33,657 bases of DNA. It comes from Clostridia bacterium (lineage in GTDB: Bacteria; Bacillota; Clostridia; Christensenellales; Aristaeellaceae). The stretch lies in assembly GCA_017522345.1 (NCBI GenBank), contig JAFWZN010000051.1, positions 1 through 33,657 on the forward strand, given 5' to 3'. The notes beneath the pieces are model-generated. The model made no database searches and was not told the origin of the DNA. It saw only the letters and a list, made by a program, of their open reading frames with translations. Positions within the stretch are counted from its first letter, which is position 1, and the number at the start of each line of letters is the position of its first letter. Of this stretch, positions 31,133-33,657 are shown piece by piece. The translations under genes and the position numbers were made by a program.

Positions 31133-33657
31133 ATGGCGTACAACAGCACAAACAATCTTCCCGAAATGAGCTATGAGGAATATAAACGCGCAATGGATAA
31201 AAAGCGCACCAAGGAGGGCCGGCGCACGGACGATCTGCCCGAGGCGTTTTTGAAGCTTTTTGAAAAGCACAACGTCGGTTTGCCTCAATCGGTCAAGCGT
31301 CCCGCGCCTGTAGAAGAAGCGGAAGCGGTATATGAGGAAGAGGAAATCCCTGCCGAAGAAATCCGCGAGGAAGCGGAGGAGGTCGGTTCAGCTTTCGGCT
31401 CCAGCCGCCGCGAAAGACGTCTGGCCCGCTCAGAGCAGCCGGTGGCGGAAGACGACGCCGCAGAGGAAGATTACGGCGAGGAATCAATCGACGAAGGCGA
31501 ATACGAAGGCGATTATGACGAGGATGAGTCCGACGAGGACGATCAGGACGTGCCTCTGGCAGGTCTCAGCTTCCTCGGAAAAAAGCTCTCCGGCCTGATT
31601 TCAAACCGCAAGGGCAGAAAACAGGAGGAAGCCGAGGTTATCGATGCGTCGGACGCAGACGAGACTTACGAAGAAGCCGAAGATCAGGAAGAAGCCGAAG
31701 AAGCCTACGAGGGCGGGGAAACGGACGAAGACGAGGAAGCCTACGAGGGCGAGGAAGCCTACGAGGACGAAGAAGCCTACGAGGGTGAGGAAGCCTACGA
31801 AGAGGAAATCGCGCCCAAAGCCTCTTTCTCCGATCGAATCAAGGGCATATTCTCCCGCAAAAAGGCCGATGAAGGCGAAAATTGGGACGTCGAAGAGGAC
31901 GAAAGCGCCTTTGAAGTGGACGACGATATGATCGAAGACGCGGCAGACGAGGAAATCCTTCCCGAAGAAGGCGAAGAGGAAATCCTTCCCGAAGAAGGCG
32001 AAGAGGAAATTGCCGGGGAAGAAACGATCGAAGAAGCGGAAGAGCCGATCGACGCGGGATACGACGATGAAGATGAAATTATTACCGAGGACATGATCGA
32101 AGAAATCTTCGAAGAAGAAACCGAAGAAGCTTTTGACGAGGACGCCGAAGAATACGAGGAAGAGGAAGAGGAAGAAATCGAAAAAGCGCCCAAGAAAAAA
32201 ATGGGCTTCCTCTCAGGATTCAAGCGTCTGATCGGAAAAAAAGAAAAGGCCGAAGCCGAAGAAGATAACGCCGATCAGGACGATTGGACGGACGACGCGC
32301 AGGACGCCGAGGATGAAGCGGATTGGGCCGAGGAAACGGACGAAGAAATCCCCGCCGATGAAGCCGGCGAAGAAGACTACATCGAACATGAGGAGGATGG
32401 CGGCATGGATGAAAACCTTCAGAATTTGAATGAAGATGTGCTGTCCACAGAGGGCGCCACGCTTTCCAGACGTGAAAGACGTCTTTTAAGAGAAAAAGCC
32501 GAGCGCGAAGAAAGAGAACGACTCGATCAGTTAAAGGCGCAGGAGGAAGAAACCGAATCCCCCATCGACGTTTTTGAGGAAGAGGAAATCGAAGACGAAG
32601 ACGTCAATGAGGAAGAAGCCTTCTCCGAGCCTGAGGATGAAAAGATCGGCGACACGCTGATGTTTGTGCCCGTCAGAAAGCGCGCGGAGGAAGCCTCCGC
32701 CGAAGAAAAAAAAGAAGCGGTTTTCCCGCCGGCGGACTTCATCGAGGAAGATGACGACGAAGAAGAAATCGAAATCGACGAGGAGGAAGAAGAACCCGCG
32801 CCCAAGGCCGGAATCCGCAGTTGGTTTCGCAAAAGCAGTAAAAAAACCGCGCCGGTAGTCGTTGAAGAGGACGAAGAAGACGAAGAGGAAGAACAAGACG
32901 ACGAAGACGAAGCGCAAGAGGAAACCGAAGCGCCCTCTGCTTCCGTAATTTTCGAAGACGACGAAGACGAGGAAGAGGAACTCTTTGAGGAAGACGACGA
33001 AATCATTGCCGCTGTCGACGATGAGGACGAAGAAACCGAAGAAGAGGACGACGAAGAAGAAAACGAAGAAGACGGGGACGACGAAGACGAGGACGACGAA
33101 GCGGAGCAGAAGCCTGCCCGCCGCGGATTTTTCGGCTTCATGAAGAAAAAGTCCAAAAAGGACGAATTCGTCCATCAGGACGACGAGGACGAAGACGCCC
33201 CCGTGTATGAAGACGAAGAAGACGACGAGGAATACGAAGAGCCCGCTTCCGGCAGCGGAAGAAAAGCCAACGCGCCGGATATCGAGGAGGAAGACGACGA
33301 AGATTTTGAAGACGACGCAGACGAGGAAGAGGAAGTAAAGCCCGCTCGCCGCTTCGGAAGAAAAAAGCCCGCCGCCTATGATGACGACGACGAGGACGAC
33401 GACTTCGAAGACGAAGATGACGACGAAGAAGATTTCGACGAGGACGACGAAGAAGAGGATGTAAAGCCTGCCCGCCGCTTCGGAAGAAAAAAGTCCGCCG
33501 CCTATGATGACGACGACGAGGACGACGACTTCGAAGACGAAGATGACGACGAAGAAGATTTCGACGAGGACGACGAAGAGGATGTAAAGCCCGCTCGCCG
33601 CTTCGGAAGAAAAAAAACCGTCTCCTATGACGAGGATGACGACGACTTCGACGTCGA
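31133..33657 (+). CDS. Giant acidic charge-block protein, C-terminus beyond the window
   Basis: An open frame of 841 codons runs off the window without a stop. After a mixed N-terminus (MSYEEYKRAMDKKRTKEG, then LPEAFLKLFEKHNVGLP, residues 12-55) the protein is mostly Glu/Asp. Short basic-aromatic islands break it at about 91 (SRRERRLARS), 142-166 (SFLGKKLSGLISNRKGRK), 227-245 (APKASFSDRIKGIFSRKK), 351-372 (KAPKKKMGFLSGFKRL), 445 (SRRERRLLREK), 555-572 (APKAGIRSWFRKSSKK), 660-677 (KPARRGFFGFMKKKSKK), and KPARRFGRKK at 735, 777 and 818. No globular domain is visible; it should be disordered and polyampholytic. A membrane helix or wall-binding domain may follow outside the window, as in the related protein at 19595-21541. 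The function is unknown. The start has GAGAGG nine bases upstream. Confidence 0.85.
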   Translation, partial: MAYNSTNNLPEMSYEEYKRAMDKKRTKEGRRTDDLPEAFLKLFEKHNVGLPQSVKRPAPVEEAEAVYEEEEIPAEEIREEAEEVGSAFGSSRRERRLARSEQPVAEDDAAEEDYGEESIDEGEYEGDYDEDESDEDDQDVPLAGLSFLGKKLSGLISNRKGRKQEEAEVIDASDADETYEEAEDQEEAEEAYEGGETDEDEEAYEGEEAYEDEEAYEGEEAYEEEIAPKASFSDRIKGIFSRKKADEGENWDVEEDESAFEVDDDMIEDAADEEILPEEGEEEILPEEGEEEIAGEETIEEAEEPIDAGYDDEDEIITEDMIEEIFEEETEEAFDEDAEEYEEEEEEEIEKAPKKKMGFLSGFKRLIGKKEKAEAEEDNADQDDWTDDAQDAEDEADWAEETDEEIPADEAGEEDYIEHEEDGGMDENLQNLNEDVLSTEGATLSRRERRLLREKAEREERERLDQLKAQEEETESPIDVFEEEEIEDEDVNEEEAFSEPEDEKIGDTLMFVPVRKRAEEASAEEKKEAVFPPADFIEEDDDEEEIEIDEEEEEPAPKAGIRSWFRKSSKKTAPVVVEEDEEDEEEEQDDEDEAQEETEAPSASVIFEDDEDEEEELFEEDDEIIAAVDDEDEETEEEDDEEENEEDGDDEDEDDEAEQKPARRGFFGFMKKKSKKDEFVHQDDEDEDAPVYEDEEDDEEYEEPASGSGRKANAPDIEEEDDEDFEDDADEEEEVKPARRFGRKKPAAYDDDDEDDDFEDEDDDEEDFDEDDEEEDVKPARRFGRKKSAAYDDDDEDDDFEDEDDDEEDFDEDDEEDVKPARRFGRKKTVSYDEDDDDFDV
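31734..31799 (+). repeat. Short tandem repeat, Glu-Glu-Ala-Tyr-Glu unit
   Basis: About four copies of an 18-base unit encoding EEAYEG or EEAYED lie in frame inside the acidic-protein gene. Copies differ only at third positions and at the Gly/Asp codon. Confidence 0.8.
31949..32005 (+). repeat. Two-copy 27-base tandem repeat in the acidic-protein gene
   Basis: Two identical adjacent copies of a 27-base unit encode EEILPEEGE twice, followed by a partial third (EEI). Exact identity suggests recent slippage duplication. Confidence 0.75.
33335..33657 (+). repeat. 126/123-base tandem repeat in the acidic-protein gene
   Basis: Three repeat starts lie at 33335, 33461 and 33584, each opening with VKPARRFGRKK and continuing as a Tyr-Asp-rich acidic stretch. 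The first two copies are nearly identical and differ by one codon in length (42 and 41 residues); the third is cut by the window end and has diverged after the basic motif. Confidence 0.88.

Noticed and set aside
31795..33175. Minus-strand Ser-rich and Phe/Val-rich frames opposite the acidic gene
   Set aside because: They are complements of GAA/GAC/GAG codon runs; poly-Ser and poly-Phe/Val products follow automatically from the acidic repeats on the plus strand.
33335..33657. Regular direct repeats that might suggest a CRISPR array
   Set aside because: The units are coding, multiples of three, contiguous without unique spacers and 123-126 bases long.

Overview
The window looks like chromosome of an anaerobic, spore-forming, Gram-positive member of the Clostridia, probably an uncultured gut-type lineage. 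The reasons are strong AGGAGG-type ribosome binding sites, sigma-A promoters with consensus boxes, a ytfI-ytfJ (DUF2953/GerW) sporulation pair, a DUF378 protein, a TSCPD protein, a CUT1-type sugar importer of the LplB/YtcP kind encoded without its own ATPase, and DUF990-type ABC-2 permeases. Base composition is fairly even, slightly above half GC. I place it no lower than class from sequence alone. I see no tRNA, rRNA, CRISPR array, transposase or integrase.

Left part (1-6530). A plus-strand run starts with a heterodimeric ABC exporter, whose first half-transporter is cut by the window edge. It continues into a mannitol-1-phosphate dehydrogenase-like enzyme and an O-acetylhomoserine sulfhydrylase (MetY). 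Facing it across a shared terminator is metA, an acetyl-type homoserine acyltransferase that makes the MetY substrate. metA follows a secreted leucine-rich-repeat plus NlpC/P60 hydrolase gene.

Middle-left (6531-10450). A 260-bp non-coding block of seven hairpins, bounded by two copies of one perfect palindrome, follows a minus-strand sugar ABC importer operon: permease, permease, solute-binding protein. The operon has a clear promoter at 10414-10442.

Phage-like cassette (10552-16419, minus). Seven intact, tightly packed genes encode a scaffold-like protein, an N4-gp56-type major capsid protein, a small protein, an adaptor-like protein, a nozzle-like beta protein, a 185-residue protein and a peptidoglycan-binding/coiled-coil protein. 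No terminase, portal, integrase, lysis or replication gene accompanies them. The scaffold side is closed off by a divergently transcribed MATE efflux gene.

Middle-right (16701-23205). After the MATE gene and a small anchored protein comes a minus-strand operon with a perfect TTGACA-17-TATAAT promoter. It encodes a TSCPD protein, a two-helix membrane protein, a zinc-ribbon/charged-linker/transmembrane/peptidoglycan-binding protein and a HAD phosphatase. A membrane-anchored polysaccharide deacetylase homologue with altered metal motifs follows.

Right part (23363-33657). This holds aldose 1-epimerase, a three-gene ABC-2 transporter, a URO-D-superfamily protein, DUF378, ytfI-ytfJ and two uncharacterised minus-strand genes. 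Last is an open-ended gene of at least 841 codons for an extremely acidic protein punctuated by short basic-aromatic motifs. It shares the motif SRRERR and a KK-rich Phe motif with the zinc-ribbon protein 10 kb away. That pair and the phage cassette are the most interesting content.
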